Source: Cryomorphaceae bacterium MED-G11 | Lineage (GTDB): Bacteria; Bacteroidota; Bacteroidia; Flavobacteriales; Flavobacteriaceae | DNA: 55,529 nt | Direction of reading: 5' to 3' | Assembly (NCBI GenBank): GCA_002457075.1 | Contig: NTKQ01000002.1 | Coordinates: forward strand, 1-55,529 | In this document: positions 1 to 8,821 of the stretch, one piece after another | Layout of the letters: each line of letters opens with the position of its first letter | How positions within the stretch are numbered: the first letter of the stretch is position 1 | Notes under the pieces: generated by a model | Seen by the model: only the letters and a program-made list of their open reading frames with translations | What the model was told of the DNA's origin: nothing | The model's database searches: none | Made by a program: the position numbers and the translations under genes

Positions 1-295
1 TGGTAGTAGAGTAGAAGGAAGAGATGTGCATTTAGAAGCACTTCAATCGTGGTTCGATCAAACTAATCCGACTTTTAACCCTTTCTGGGGTATGCCTTAT
101 GTAGGTGTTAACAACGCTGAAACTTGGATGATCGCTGCTCATAACTCAAAAACTACAGTTGATGGTGAAGATTCATATGCTTCACATATGCTAGATCTTC
201 AGGTTACAGATGGATTGGTCAGTATGATAATTGTTTATTCAAGAGACTTACCGCCACCACCTGCGCCGCCTGTACCACCTGCACCAGAAGATTAA
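1..295 (+). CDS. C-terminal end of an NTF2/SnoaL-like protein (5' truncated by window edge)
   Basis: The frame is open from base 2 with no stop upstream, so this is the end of a gene that starts outside the window; the GTG at 26 is probably not its start. The visible part (about 97 residues) has Trp-rich segments followed by alternating strands that end in 'VTDGLVSMIIVYSRD'. This resembles the last strands of NTF2/SnoaL-fold proteins, but the match is by eye and weak. The protein ends in a short Pro-rich acidic tail (PPPPAPPVPPAPED). It is followed 4 bases later by the DUF456 gene, so the two may be cotranscribed. Function is unknown. The reading frame is secure; the family call is tentative. 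Confidence 0.5.
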   Translation, partial: GSRVEGRDVHLEALQSWFDQTNPTFNPFWGMPYVGVNNAETWMIAAHNSKTTVDGEDSYASHMLDLQVTDGLVSMIIVYSRDLPPPPAPPVPPAPED

Positions 296-299
296 TTAG

Positions 300-797
300 T
301 TGGATTTAATACTACTAATTATAGGACTCCTACTTTGTCTGATTGGAATTGTAGGAAGTTTTTTACCAATAATACCTGGCCCGGTTACTTCCTGGCTAGG
401 TATTTTACTTTTAAACTTAACTTCTGTTGTAGAGTTTAATTTAAACTTTGTTTTAATAACATTAACTGTAGCAATATCAGTTGGTATTTTAGATTACCTA
501 ATACCTGTTCTTGGTGTAAAAAAACTTGGTGGAACTAGATCAGGTCAAATCGGGACTACAGTGGGTTTAATTGTTGCTTTAATTATACTTGGTCCAATAG
601 GAATAATTATAGGTCCGTTTGGAGGAGCTTTACTAGGTGAGATATCAACAAAAAAGTCACTTCAAGACTCCATTAAGCCAGCTTTTGGTGCATTTATTGG
701 AGTCATTGCAGGAAGTGTTATTAAGTTTTTAATCAGCCTTAGTTTCTTATTTTTTTATTTCGATATTTTTTGGGGTTACAGAGAAAGTTTCTTTTAA
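300..797 (+). CDS. DUF456 family membrane protein
   Basis: This 165-residue protein is almost entirely hydrophobic, with four or five membrane segments and glycine-rich stretches (GTTVGLIVALIILGPIGIIIG). The N-terminal pattern of a long Leu/Ile segment followed by 'LPIIPGP' is characteristic of the DUF456 family, whose biochemical role is not known. The start appears to be TTG at 300, four bases after the preceding stop; no ATG lies nearby. It is an inner-membrane protein by composition. No RBS of Shine-Dalgarno type is visible, as is usual in Bacteroidetes. Confidence 0.85.
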   Translation: MDLILLIIGLLLCLIGIVGSFLPIIPGPVTSWLGILLLNLTSVVEFNLNFVLITLTVAISVGILDYLIPVLGVKKLGGTRSGQIGTTVGLIVALIILGPIGIIIGPFGGALLGEISTKKSLQDSIKPAFGAFIGVIAGSVIKFLISLSFLFFYFDIFWGYRESFF

Positions 798-837
798 AAT
801 AAATCCCTAAATTGAAAAAATCAATTAACTAATTATA

Positions 838-1323
838 TTGAAAAAATTTGAGAAAATATTTGTAGCCTCATGGACCGATCTTGATCCAAATTGGCATGTT
901 GCTAATCATGCCTATATAAAATATGCTGCAGACACACGAGTCGCTTTTTTTTCTGTTATTAAATTAGATAAGGAGAAGTTTGAAAATTTAAATCTTGGAC
1001 CTGTTCTCTTCTATGAGCATATGTATTATTATAAAGAAATTTTGATGGGTGTTGAATTTAAGGTTAATGTTGAGATTAACGGTTTCAGTGATGATGGAAA
1101 ATTTTTCTCGCTATTTCAAAATTTTTATGACACTAAGGGAAATCATTTAGCTCATCTTGATCTTGCTTTTGGTGTTATGGATACAAACACAAGAAAGTTG
1201 ACATCAATGCCTACAGCTTCATTTGAAATTTTAAAAAGTGCTCCAAAATCTGGATCTTTTAAAATACTAACTAAAGAGGATATGAGAAAACATGGTAAAT
1301 TTCCGAAAAATATTATTATTTAG
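838..1323 (+). CDS. Acyl-CoA thioesterase, 4HBT hotdog family
   Basis: This 161-residue protein has the layout of single-hotdog 4HBT thioesterases. Near residues 15-30 it carries 'DLDPNWHVANHAYIKYA', matching the family pattern D-x-D-x-x-x-H-V-x-N-x-x-Y, in which the Asp is the usual catalytic residue. Such enzymes hydrolyse acyl-CoA thioesters in the cytoplasm, and the chain-length preference cannot be read from the sequence. The start is a TTG at 838; there is no better ATG upstream. A separate short gap of about 70 bases precedes the acetate operon. Confidence 0.85.
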   Translation: MKKFEKIFVASWTDLDPNWHVANHAYIKYAADTRVAFFSVIKLDKEKFENLNLGPVLFYEHMYYYKEILMGVEFKVNVEINGFSDDGKFFSLFQNFYDTKGNHLAHLDLAFGVMDTNTRKLTSMPTASFEILKSAPKSGSFKILTKEDMRKHGKFPKNIII

Positions 1324-1396
1324 CAGTAATAATGCAGTATTATAATTTTTTTAATAACTACGTAAATTCATAATTTAACTAATAATACTTATTGAT

Positions 1397-1639
1397 ATGA
1401 AAGAAAAATATTGGAAGAAAAATATTATGTATTTAAGAGTTCTACTCACTATTTGGTTTGTTTCATCTTTTGGTTTTGGAATTCTTTTTGCTGAAAGCTT
1501 AAATAATTTTTATTTAGGTGGATTTCCTTTAGGCTTTTGGTTTGCTCAACAGGGGTCAATTTACATATTCGTTATTTTAATTTTTGTATATGTTTATTTG
1601 ATGAATAAGCTAGATAAAAAACACAACTTAGAAGAATAA
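1397..1639 (+). CDS. DUF4212 small subunit of a sodium/solute symporter
   Basis: This 80-residue protein has two predicted membrane helices, about residues 12-32 and 48-68, with the 'GFPLGFWFAQQGSIYIFV' signature of the DUF4212 family. Members are encoded directly before a sodium:solute symporter of the VC_2705 type and are thought to be its small subunit. That arrangement is seen here: the stop is one base before the ATG of the symporter. Together with the following acs it forms an acetate uptake and activation unit. Confidence 0.92.
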   Translation: MKEKYWKKNIMYLRVLLTIWFVSSFGFGILFAESLNNFYLGGFPLGFWFAQQGSIYIFVILIFVYVYLMNKLDKKHNLEE

Positions 1640-1640
1640 T

Positions 1641-3308
1641 ATGGATGCACAATTTTGGACATATACTTTAGTTGGAATAACATTTTCACTATACATTGGA
1701 ATAGCTATCTGGTCAAGAGCTAAGAGTACAAAAGAATTTTATGTAGCCGGGGGTGGAATACACCCAGTTTTAAATGGAATGGCTACAGCTGCAGATTGGA
1801 TGTCAGCAGCTTCATTCATATCTATGGCAGGTATAATATCATTCTTAGGATATGGCGGTTCACAATATTTAATGGGTTGGACAGGTGGATATGTGTTATT
1901 GGCACTTTGTCTAGCTCCCTATCTTAGAAAGTTTGGAAAATTTACAGTACCTGATTTTATAGGAGAAAGATATTATTCTCAAAATGCACGAACTATAGCC
2001 TTAATTTGTGCAATTTTTGTGTCATTTACATATGTAGTTGGACAAATGAAAGGAGTAGGTGTTGCATTTTCAAGGTTTTTAGAAATACCATATGATAGTG
2101 GGGTAATTATTGGAATTGCAATAGTTTTTTTCTATGCAGTTCTTGGAGGGATGAAAGGTATTACATATACTCAAGTAGCTCAATATTGTGTTCTAATTTT
2201 TGCATTTACTGTCCCTGCTATTTATTTATCTCTGCAAGCAACTGGAAACCCTATACCTCAAGTCGGATTTGGAAGTAAAACTTTAGACGGAGTTTATCTC
2301 TTAGAAAAACTTAATCTATTATCAGTTGACCTTGGCTTTGACAAGTATACTGATATAAATCGGACGACTTTGATCAATGTTTTTTTTATAACTGGAGCTT
2401 TAATGTTTGGTACAGCAGGACTTCCTCATGTAATTGTTAGATTCTTTACAGTTCCTAAGGTACGTGATGCTAGGATTTCCGCAGGATGGGCTTTATTATT
2501 TATTTCAATATTATATACTACAGCACCGGCTGTAGCTGCATTTGCAAAAGTTAACCTAATAAATACAGTTTCTAATGCAAAGTATTCTGAAATGCCAGAT
2601 TGGTTTAAAAACTGGGAAAATACTGGATTACTTGAGTTTGACGATAAAAATGCAGATGGTATAATTCAATATGTTGCAGATACTCAAGTTAATGAACTAA
2701 CAATAGATAATGATATTATGGTATTAGCTAATCCAGAGATTGCTAATTTACCACCATGGGTAATAGGACTAATTGTTGCAGGAGGACTTGCAGCTGCTCT
2801 TTCAACTGCAGCTGGACTTCTATTAGTAATCTCAACATCTATATCTCATGATCTTTTGAAAAAGAATATTAATCCTAATATATCAGAAAAGGGTGAACTT
2901 TGGGCTGCAAGAATTTCAATTGCAGTTGCAGTAGTAGCTGCGGGTCTAGCGGGACTTAATCCGCCAGGCTTTGTAGCTGAAGTTGTAGCTCTGGCTTTTG
3001 GTCTTGCTGCTTCATCTTTTTTTCCTGCAATTATACTCGGAATCTTTGATAAGAAAATGAACAAAGAAGGAGCTATATCTGGTATGCTTACTGGTATTAT
3101 ATTTACTGCCATATACATATTACATTTCAAACCACAGCTAGGTGGTAGTGGTTTACCGGAAAATTATTTCTTTGGAATATCTCCTGAAGGTATTGGAACA
3201 ATAGGAATGATAATTAACTTTATTGTATCTTTAATTGTCTCAAGATTAACAAAACCAACACCAGAAAAAATTAAAGATTTAGTTGAGAGTATTAGATATC
3301 CAAAATAG
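1641..3308 (+). CDS. Sodium:solute symporter, cation/acetate type
   Basis: This 555-residue inner-membrane protein has about 13 hydrophobic segments and opens with the SSS-family pattern 'EFYVAGGGIHP...MATAADWMSAASFISMAG'. It resembles the acetate-permease (ActP-like, VC_2705) branch. As in that branch, a hydrophilic insert of about 70 residues interrupts the membrane core near residues 305-370. Coupling to a DUF4212 subunit upstream and acs two bases downstream supports acetate or another short carboxylate as substrate. The exact substrate and coupling ion are inferred, not shown. Confidence 0.92.
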   Translation: MDAQFWTYTLVGITFSLYIGIAIWSRAKSTKEFYVAGGGIHPVLNGMATAADWMSAASFISMAGIISFLGYGGSQYLMGWTGGYVLLALCLAPYLRKFGKFTVPDFIGERYYSQNARTIALICAIFVSFTYVVGQMKGVGVAFSRFLEIPYDSGVIIGIAIVFFYAVLGGMKGITYTQVAQYCVLIFAFTVPAIYLSLQATGNPIPQVGFGSKTLDGVYLLEKLNLLSVDLGFDKYTDINRTTLINVFFITGALMFGTAGLPHVIVRFFTVPKVRDARISAGWALLFISILYTTAPAVAAFAKVNLINTVSNAKYSEMPDWFKNWENTGLLEFDDKNADGIIQYVADTQVNELTIDNDIMVLANPEIANLPPWVIGLIVAGGLAAALSTAAGLLLVISTSISHDLLKKNINPNISEKGELWAARISIAVAVVAAGLAGLNPPGFVAEVVALAFGLAASSFFPAIILGIFDKKMNKEGAISGMLTGIIFTAIYILHFKPQLGGSGLPENYFFGISPEGIGTIGMIINFIVSLIVSRLTKPTPEKIKDLVESIRYPK

Positions 3309-3310
3309 AT

Positions 3311-5200
3311 ATGCAAAGAATTAAGACCCTTTCAGAATATTTTAAAAAATACGAATTAAGTGAAAAAGATCCAGAATCATTTTGGTCTGAAATAGCTGAT
3401 TCTTTTAGTTGGAAAAAAAAATGGGATAAGGTACTTGATTGGGATTTTGAAAAAGCAAATATTAAATGGTTTCAAAATGCAAAATTAAACATTACAGAAA
3501 ATATTTTTGAGAGAAATATTAAAGAAAGAGGTTCTAAAACAGCAATTATTTGGGAACCTAACGATCCTGCAGAACCAGCTATTCATCTAACTTATCAAGA
3601 GCTTTATGATGAAACTTGTAGATTTTCAAATGCACTTAGAGCAAAAGGAATAAGTAAAGGTGATAGAGTTATTATCTATATGCCTATGGTACCTGAAGCT
3701 GCTATTGCAATGTTAGCATGTGCAAGAGTAGGTGCTGTCCACTCTGTTGTTTTTGCTGGCTTTTCTTCAACCTCTTTAGCTGATAGAATTAATGATTGTC
3801 AAGCAAAAATGGTTTTAACTTCTGATGGTAATTTTCGGGGAAATAAAACTATACCTGTAAAATCAGTAGTTGATGAAGCACTTGAAAAATCTAAATCAAT
3901 CGAAAGTGTTATAGTACTGGAAAGAACAAAACAAACTATTAATATGTTTGAGGGAAGGGATCATTGGTGGCATGATTGTATAAAAGAAGAGTCAAATGTA
4001 TGTGAAGCTGAAGTCATGGATTCAGAGGATATGCTATTTATCCTATATACTTCAGGATCTACTGGAAAACCAAAAGGAGTAGTTCATTCATCAGCAGGTT
4101 ACATGGTTTATTCAGCATACACGTTTCAAAATGTATTCCAATATAATGAAGATGATATTTATTGGTGTACTGCAGATGTTGGATGGATAACAGGTCACTC
4201 GTATATTGTTTATGGTCCTTTGCTTTGTGGAGCTACAACTGTTATGTTTGAAGGTGTCCCAACATTTCCTAATGTTAGTAGGTTTTGGGATATAGTTGAT
4301 AAATTTAAAATTAATCAGTTTTATACTGCTCCAACTGCTATTAGAGCATTACAGGCTCATGGTTTAGAGCCATTAAAAAATAATTCTTTAGAGTCTTTGA
4401 AAGTAATTGGATCAGTTGGAGAACCAATTAATGAAGAAGCATGGCATTGGTATCATGATAATGTTGGAAAAGGAAATTGCCCATTGGTTGATACTTGGTG
4501 GCAAACTGAGACTGGTGGAATTATGATATCTGCATTAGCAGGTATAACTCCAAATAAACCCGCGCATGCTTCACTACCATTACCTGGGATACACCCTGTT
4601 ATAGTTGATGCTGAAGGAAATGAATTAATTGGAAATAATGTACAAGGTAATCTTTGTATTAAGTTTCCATGGCCATCTATTTTAAGAACTACATATGGAG
4701 ATCATCAAAGGTGTATAAACACCTATTTTTCAAATTATAAAGGAATGTATTTTACAGGAGATGGTGTTAAAAGAGACCATGATGGGTATTTAAGAATTCT
4801 TGGTCGAGTTGATGATGTTATTAATGTCTCTGGACATAGAATGGGAACAGCAGAGGTAGAAAATGCTATAAATGAACATGAGGAGGTTATTGAGTCTGCA
4901 GTAGTTGGTTATCCACATAATATTAAAGGAGAAGGTATCTATGCTTATGTAATTGTAAATTCTAAATCTTCAGATGATATTATTAAAGGTGAAATTATTG
5001 ATGTTGTGAGAAGAGTTATTGGGCCTATAGCAAAACCTGACAAAGTTCAAATTGTAAGTGGTCTCCCAAAAACAAGATCAGGTAAAATTATGAGAAGAAT
5101 ATTAAGGAAAATAGCTAGTAATGATTACAAAAATTTAGGGGACACTTCTACTCTTTTAAACCCGAATGTTGTTGAAGAAATTATCAAAGGAGCTAACTAG
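3311..5200 (+). CDS. acs: Acetyl-CoA synthetase (AMP-forming)
   Basis: This 629-residue enzyme is close to the family length of about 650. It converts acetate, ATP and CoA to acetyl-CoA via acetyl-AMP. Visible motifs are the adenylate-binding loop 'YTSGSTGKPKG', 'WWQTETGG' in the acetate/AMP pocket, the hinge 'LGRVDDVINVSGHR', and the C-terminal 'KTRSGKIMRR'. The Lys in the last motif is the residue commonly controlled by acetylation in this family. It is the last gene of the DUF4212-symporter-acs operon. Its stop codon overlaps the end of convergent murF by 8 bases, so there is no separate terminator between them. Confidence 0.97.
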   Translation: MQRIKTLSEYFKKYELSEKDPESFWSEIADSFSWKKKWDKVLDWDFEKANIKWFQNAKLNITENIFERNIKERGSKTAIIWEPNDPAEPAIHLTYQELYDETCRFSNALRAKGISKGDRVIIYMPMVPEAAIAMLACARVGAVHSVVFAGFSSTSLADRINDCQAKMVLTSDGNFRGNKTIPVKSVVDEALEKSKSIESVIVLERTKQTINMFEGRDHWWHDCIKEESNVCEAEVMDSEDMLFILYTSGSTGKPKGVVHSSAGYMVYSAYTFQNVFQYNEDDIYWCTADVGWITGHSYIVYGPLLCGATTVMFEGVPTFPNVSRFWDIVDKFKINQFYTAPTAIRALQAHGLEPLKNNSLESLKVIGSVGEPINEEAWHWYHDNVGKGNCPLVDTWWQTETGGIMISALAGITPNKPAHASLPLPGIHPVIVDAEGNELIGNNVQGNLCIKFPWPSILRTTYGDHQRCINTYFSNYKGMYFTGDGVKRDHDGYLRILGRVDDVINVSGHRMGTAEVENAINEHEEVIESAVVGYPHNIKGEGIYAYVIVNSKSSDDIIKGEIIDVVRRVIGPIAKPDKVQIVSGLPKTRSGKIMRRILRKIASNDYKNLGDTSTLLNPNVVEEIIKGAN

Positions 5201-6473
5201 TAATTAATTTTTCTAATCCTATACCTCTTGAACCTTTAATTAAAATATTTGTTGATTTGAAATCCTTTAATATTACTGATTTTGACATTTCTTCAGTAGA
5301 CTTAAACTTTTCAAAATATTTACTTTTAGTTATGCAATTATAAAAAATATCTCCAACTAAATAAACTTTAAGAAAATCTTTCCTATCAATAGAATCTATG
5401 ATATTTTGATGTTCGATTTTTGAAAATTCTCCTAGTTCATACATATCTCCAAGAATAAGAATTTTATTTTCTGTTATACTATTTTCAAAATTTGAAATAG
5501 CAGCTGTCATACTTGTTGGATTAGCATTGTAAGCATCTAAATAAATTTTATTACTTCCATAATCTATAACCTCTGATCTATTAGAGTCATTTTTAAATGA
5601 AATTAAACCCTTTTGTATGTCACTGCTTGATATGTCTAGAAATTTTCCAATTGTGATACTTGCAGCAACATTTGTGAAATTATAGTCTCCATAAATTTCA
5701 CATCTAAAATTATCTCCATTATTTTCAAATGATAGAAAATTTTGTTCTTTTTTGTATTTAAACACAAACTCAGAATCTTTTTTTTGACCAAAAGTTATTG
5801 CAAGATCTCCTTTGCAATTTTTAATTTGAATTTTATCATCATTATTCAAAATTATATGACCATAATTTTGAGTCAAATATTCAAACATTTCACTCTTCCC
5901 TTTAATAACCCCTTCAAATCCTCCAAATCCCTCAAGATGAGCATGTCCATAATTAGTAATTAATCCAAAGTCAGGCATTGCGATTTCACATAAAGCCTTA
6001 ATCTCGCCAATATGATTAGCACCCATTTCTATTACAGCTATATCAACATTTTTATTAATATCTAAAAGGGATAAAGGAACTCCGATATGATTATTGAGGT
6101 TACCTTTAGTTTTAATTACATTGTAGGTCTGAGAGAGTATTGAATAAATTAAGTTTTTTGTTGTAGTCTTTCCGTTACTTCCTGTTACACCAATTACTTT
6201 TGTATCAAAAAGAGATCTATGGTAATTACTAAGATCTTGAAGAGCTTTAAGAGCGTCATTAACATAAACAATTCTATCATCTTTACCTTCTAATCTTTTA
6301 TCATCAACTATAGAAAATTTTGCACCATTTTTAATAGCTTCTAATGCAAATTTATTTCCATCAAAATTATTACCTCTCAATGAAAAAAACATTTGATTCT
6401 TATCAATTTTTCTACTATCTATTGACACTCCAGTAGATGTAGAGAATAAAGAATATAATTTTTTTGGGTCCAC
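5193..6473 (-). CDS. murF: UDP-MurNAc-tripeptide--D-Ala-D-Ala ligase
   Basis: This 426-residue Mur ligase adds D-Ala-D-Ala to the UDP-MurNAc-tripeptide, the last cytoplasmic step of the peptidoglycan precursor. The N-terminal domain contains 'STGVSIDSRKI' and the UDP-binding 'FFSLRGNNFDGNKF'. The ATP loop is 'GVTGSNGKTTTKN', followed by 'EMGANHIGEI', and the C-terminal domain contains 'LDAYNANPTSM'. The start is GTG at 6473, supported by the family's usual distance to the 'DSR' motif. It lies far from the dcw cluster, where the other mur genes sit at 31-38.5 kb. It is transcribed divergently from pdhA. Confidence 0.96.
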   Translation of the reverse strand: MDPKKLYSLFSTSTGVSIDSRKIDKNQMFFSLRGNNFDGNKFALEAIKNGAKFSIVDDKRLEGKDDRIVYVNDALKALQDLSNYHRSLFDTKVIGVTGSNGKTTTKNLIYSILSQTYNVIKTKGNLNNHIGVPLSLLDINKNVDIAVIEMGANHIGEIKALCEIAMPDFGLITNYGHAHLEGFGGFEGVIKGKSEMFEYLTQNYGHIILNNDDKIQIKNCKGDLAITFGQKKDSEFVFKYKKEQNFLSFENNGDNFRCEIYGDYNFTNVAASITIGKFLDISSSDIQKGLISFKNDSNRSEVIDYGSNKIYLDAYNANPTSMTAAISNFENSITENKILILGDMYELGEFSKIEHQNIIDSIDRKDFLKVYLVGDIFYNCITKSKYFEKFKSTEEMSKSVILKDFKSTNILIKGSRGIGLEKLITS

Positions 6474-6483
6474 TCTAATTTTA

Positions 6484-6514
6484 TTGCAATATACTAAAGA
6501 AATGAGTATTTTTG
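6484..6514 (+). promoter_or_regulatory. Promoter of pdhA (Bacteroidetes -33/-7 type)
   Basis: TATTTTTG at 6507-6514 matches the Bacteroidetes -7 consensus TAnnTTTG. A TTG at 6484-6486 lies 20 bases upstream in the -33 position. The expected start of transcription is near 6520, giving a leader of about 30 bases before the pdhA ATG at 6550. Confidence 0.6.
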
Positions 6515-6549
6515 CTTCGTCTTAGAATAACAAGCTTCAACTGTTTTGT

Positions 6550-7551
6550 ATGAAAAAAATTACTGGAAAGACTTATTTAGATTGGTATGAAAATATGTTA
6601 TTGTGGAGAAAGTTTGAGGATAAACTTGCCGCAAAATATATTCAACAAAAGATAAGAGGATTTCTCCATTTATATAATGGACAAGAGGCAGTACTGGCTG
6701 GTTGTCTTCATTCGACAGATCCAAAAAAAGATCGAATGATAAGTTCTTACAGAAGCCATGTTCATGCGATTGGCCTTGGAGAAGATCCAAAGTTTGTAAT
6801 GGCTGAGTTATTCGGAAAGGCAACTGGAACTTCAGGTGGACTAGGAGGTTCAATGCATATTTTTTCAAAAAAACATAATTTCTTTGGCGGTCATGGTATA
6901 GTTGGTGGACAAATTCCATTGGGAACTGGTATTGCTTTTGGAGATAAATATTTTAAAAGAGATAGTGTTACTTTATGTTTTTTAGGAGATGGAGCTATTA
7001 GACAAGGTTCTTTTCATGAGTCTATAAATCTTGCAGCTTTATGGAAACTTCCTGTAATATATATTGTTGAAAATAATGGATATGCTATGGGTACTTCAGT
7101 TGCGAGAACTACAAGTCAAGAAGATTTATGGAAACTAGGAGAACCATATGAAATGCCATCGATGCCAGTTGATGGAATGGATCCAGTAAAAGTAGCTGAA
7201 GCTATTGATAAATGTGTAAAACATGCCAGAGACGGAAAAGGTCCTTCACTTCTTGATATAAAAACATATAGATATCGAGGACACTCAATGTCTGACGCGC
7301 AGCAATACAGAACTAAAGATGAAGTTGAGGAATATAGAAAAATTGATCCCATCTCCCAGGTTGAAAAAATTATTATTTCAAAAAAATACGGAACAAAATC
7401 TGATATTGAAAAAATTGATAAGAAGGTAAAAGCAATCATAACAGATTGCGAAGAATTTGCTGAGTCTTCTCCTTTCCCAGATAAATCTGTTATGTATGAT
7501 GTTGTATATGAACAAAAAGATTATCCTTTTATTAAACATAAAATAGATTAA
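6550..7551 (+). CDS. pdhA: Pyruvate dehydrogenase E1 component, alpha subunit
   Basis: This 333-residue thiamine diphosphate enzyme subunit decarboxylates pyruvate and passes the acetyl group to the lipoyl arm of E2. The ThDP/Mg-binding motif is 'GDGAIRQGSFHES...VENNGYAMGTS', and the C-terminal part has 'YRYRGHSMSDAQQYR', the phosphorylation-loop region of E1 alpha proteins. It is an alpha2beta2-type E1, so a beta subunit gene must lie elsewhere, since none is adjacent. It is followed one base later by pdhC. Split placement of pdhA-pdhC from pdhB is, to my knowledge, common in flavobacteria. Confidence 0.95.
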   Translation: MKKITGKTYLDWYENMLLWRKFEDKLAAKYIQQKIRGFLHLYNGQEAVLAGCLHSTDPKKDRMISSYRSHVHAIGLGEDPKFVMAELFGKATGTSGGLGGSMHIFSKKHNFFGGHGIVGGQIPLGTGIAFGDKYFKRDSVTLCFLGDGAIRQGSFHESINLAALWKLPVIYIVENNGYAMGTSVARTTSQEDLWKLGEPYEMPSMPVDGMDPVKVAEAIDKCVKHARDGKGPSLLDIKTYRYRGHSMSDAQQYRTKDEVEEYRKIDPISQVEKIIISKKYGTKSDIEKIDKKVKAIITDCEEFAESSPFPDKSVMYDVVYEQKDYPFIKHKID

Positions 7552-7552
7552 T

Positions 7553-8821
7553 ATGGCTGAAGTAATAAATATGCCAAGGTTAAGTGATACCATGGAAGAG
7601 GGCACTCTTGCTAAATGGTTTAAAAAAGTAGGAGATACTGTAAAAGAAGGTGAGATTTTAGCTGAAATTGAAACTGATAAGGCAACGATGGAATTTGAGT
7701 CATTCTATGATGGTGTTCTTCTTCATATAGGGATTGACGAAGGGTCAACGGCTCCAGTAGATAGTATTATAGCTATAATTGGTTCTAAGGGTGAAGATAT
7801 TTCTAAAATTATTAATAATGATACACCAGTTGTAAAAGAAGAGCCCACACCAGTTGTAAAAGAAGAGCCCACACCAGTTGTAAAAGAAGAGCCCACACCA
7901 GTTGTAAAAGAAGAGCCCACACCAGTTGTTAAGGAAGAAGTAAAAGCTGATTCTACAATTAGTATATCAAATGATAGAATACTTATCTCTCCATTAGCAA
8001 AAAAATTAGCTAATGAAAAAGGTATAGATATTTCTGCTATAAAGGGTTCGGGGGATAATGGTAGAATAATAAAAAGGGATATTGACTCATTTAAACCTTC
8101 AAATTATTCTCAATTTACTCAACCTAGACCTCACTTGAAAGAATCATCTTATGAGACTCAGAACTCTACGATGAGAAAAGCTATTGCAAAAAGACTTGCA
8201 GATTCTAAATTCTCAGCCCCTCATTATTATCTTAATATTGAGCTTGAAATGGATAATATTATTTCTTTTAGAAAACAATTTATTCAAACTCAAAATATTA
8301 AGATTTCCTTTAATGATATTATTGCCAAAGCTGTATCCTTATCTCTAGCTAAACATCCTAAAGTTAATTCAAGATGGTATGATGATAAAATTATTTATAA
8401 TGAACATGTACATCTAGGTGTAGCTGTAGCTGTTGATGATGGTCTTATCGTTCCAGTAGTTAAGTTTTCAAACTCTAAAGACTTACCCCAAATTAATTCT
8501 GAAATCAAAGACTTTGCTGAACGTGCAAAAAATAAAAAATTAACTCCTTCAGAAATTGAGGGAAGTACATTTACAATTTCAAATCTTGGTATGTTTGGAA
8601 TTGAAAGTTTTACATCAATAATTAATCAACCTAATTCAGCAATCTTATCTATTGGTGCAATAGTTCAAAAGCCTATTGTGAAAAATAATGAGGTTGTAGT
8701 TGGAAATACTATGAAACTTACTTTAGCTTGTGATCATAGAACAGTTGATGGAGCCACAGGATCCTTATTTTTAAAGACTTTAAAAGAATATATTGAAAAT
8801 CCAGTTTCAATTCTTATCTAA
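7553..8821 (+). CDS. pdhC: Dihydrolipoamide acetyltransferase, pyruvate dehydrogenase E2
   Basis: This 422-residue protein has one N-terminal lipoyl domain (about residues 1-78; lipoyl Lys at about 43 in 'EIETDKATME'). A repetitive linker follows (about 91-130, TPVVKEEP units), then the E3/E1-binding domain (about 142-177, 'SPLAKKLANEKGID'). The catalytic domain is about 205-422, with 'DHRTVDGATG' carrying the active-site His and Asp. It transfers acetyl groups from E1 to CoA. Many flavobacterial homologues have two lipoyl domains; only one is visible here. The linker is encoded by perfect 24-base DNA repeats. The stop overlaps the next ATG by one base. Confidence 0.95.
   Translation: MAEVINMPRLSDTMEEGTLAKWFKKVGDTVKEGEILAEIETDKATMEFESFYDGVLLHIGIDEGSTAPVDSIIAIIGSKGEDISKIINNDTPVVKEEPTPVVKEEPTPVVKEEPTPVVKEEPTPVVKEEVKADSTISISNDRILISPLAKKLANEKGIDISAIKGSGDNGRIIKRDIDSFKPSNYSQFTQPRPHLKESSYETQNSTMRKAIAKRLADSKFSAPHYYLNIELEMDNIISFRKQFIQTQNIKISFNDIIAKAVSLSLAKHPKVNSRWYDDKIIYNEHVHLGVAVAVDDGLIVPVVKFSNSKDLPQINSEIKDFAERAKNKKLTPSEIEGSTFTISNLGMFGIESFTSIINQPNSAILSIGAIVQKPIVKNNEVVVGNTMKLTLACDHRTVDGATGSLFLKTLKEYIENPVSILI
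7823..7942 (+). repeat. 24-bp tandem repeat array inside pdhC linker
   Basis: Four identical 24-base copies run 7823-7846, 7847-7870, 7871-7894 and 7895-7918, followed by a diverged fifth at 7919-7942. The unit begins ACACCAGTTGTAAAAG and encodes T-P-V-V-K-E-E-P. It is in frame and falls in the flexible linker between the lipoyl and E1/E3-binding domains. Perfect DNA identity, including third positions, indicates recent slippage or expansion. Confidence 0.97.

Noticed and set aside
810-826. Short inverted repeat AATTGA-AAAAA-TCAATT between DUF456 and thioesterase genes
   Set aside because: Six A/T-dominated base pairs are expected by chance in such AT-rich DNA, and no T-tract follows.
5193-6473. 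murF outside the dcw cluster as a sign of rearrangement
   Set aside because: As far as I recall, murF is separate from the dcw cluster in flavobacteria generally, so this alone is not unusual.
7723-7920. Minus-strand open frame with repeated GSSFTTGV units
   Set aside because: It is the antisense reading of the 24-bp repeat array inside pdhC; the period is a multiple of three, so every frame appears open.
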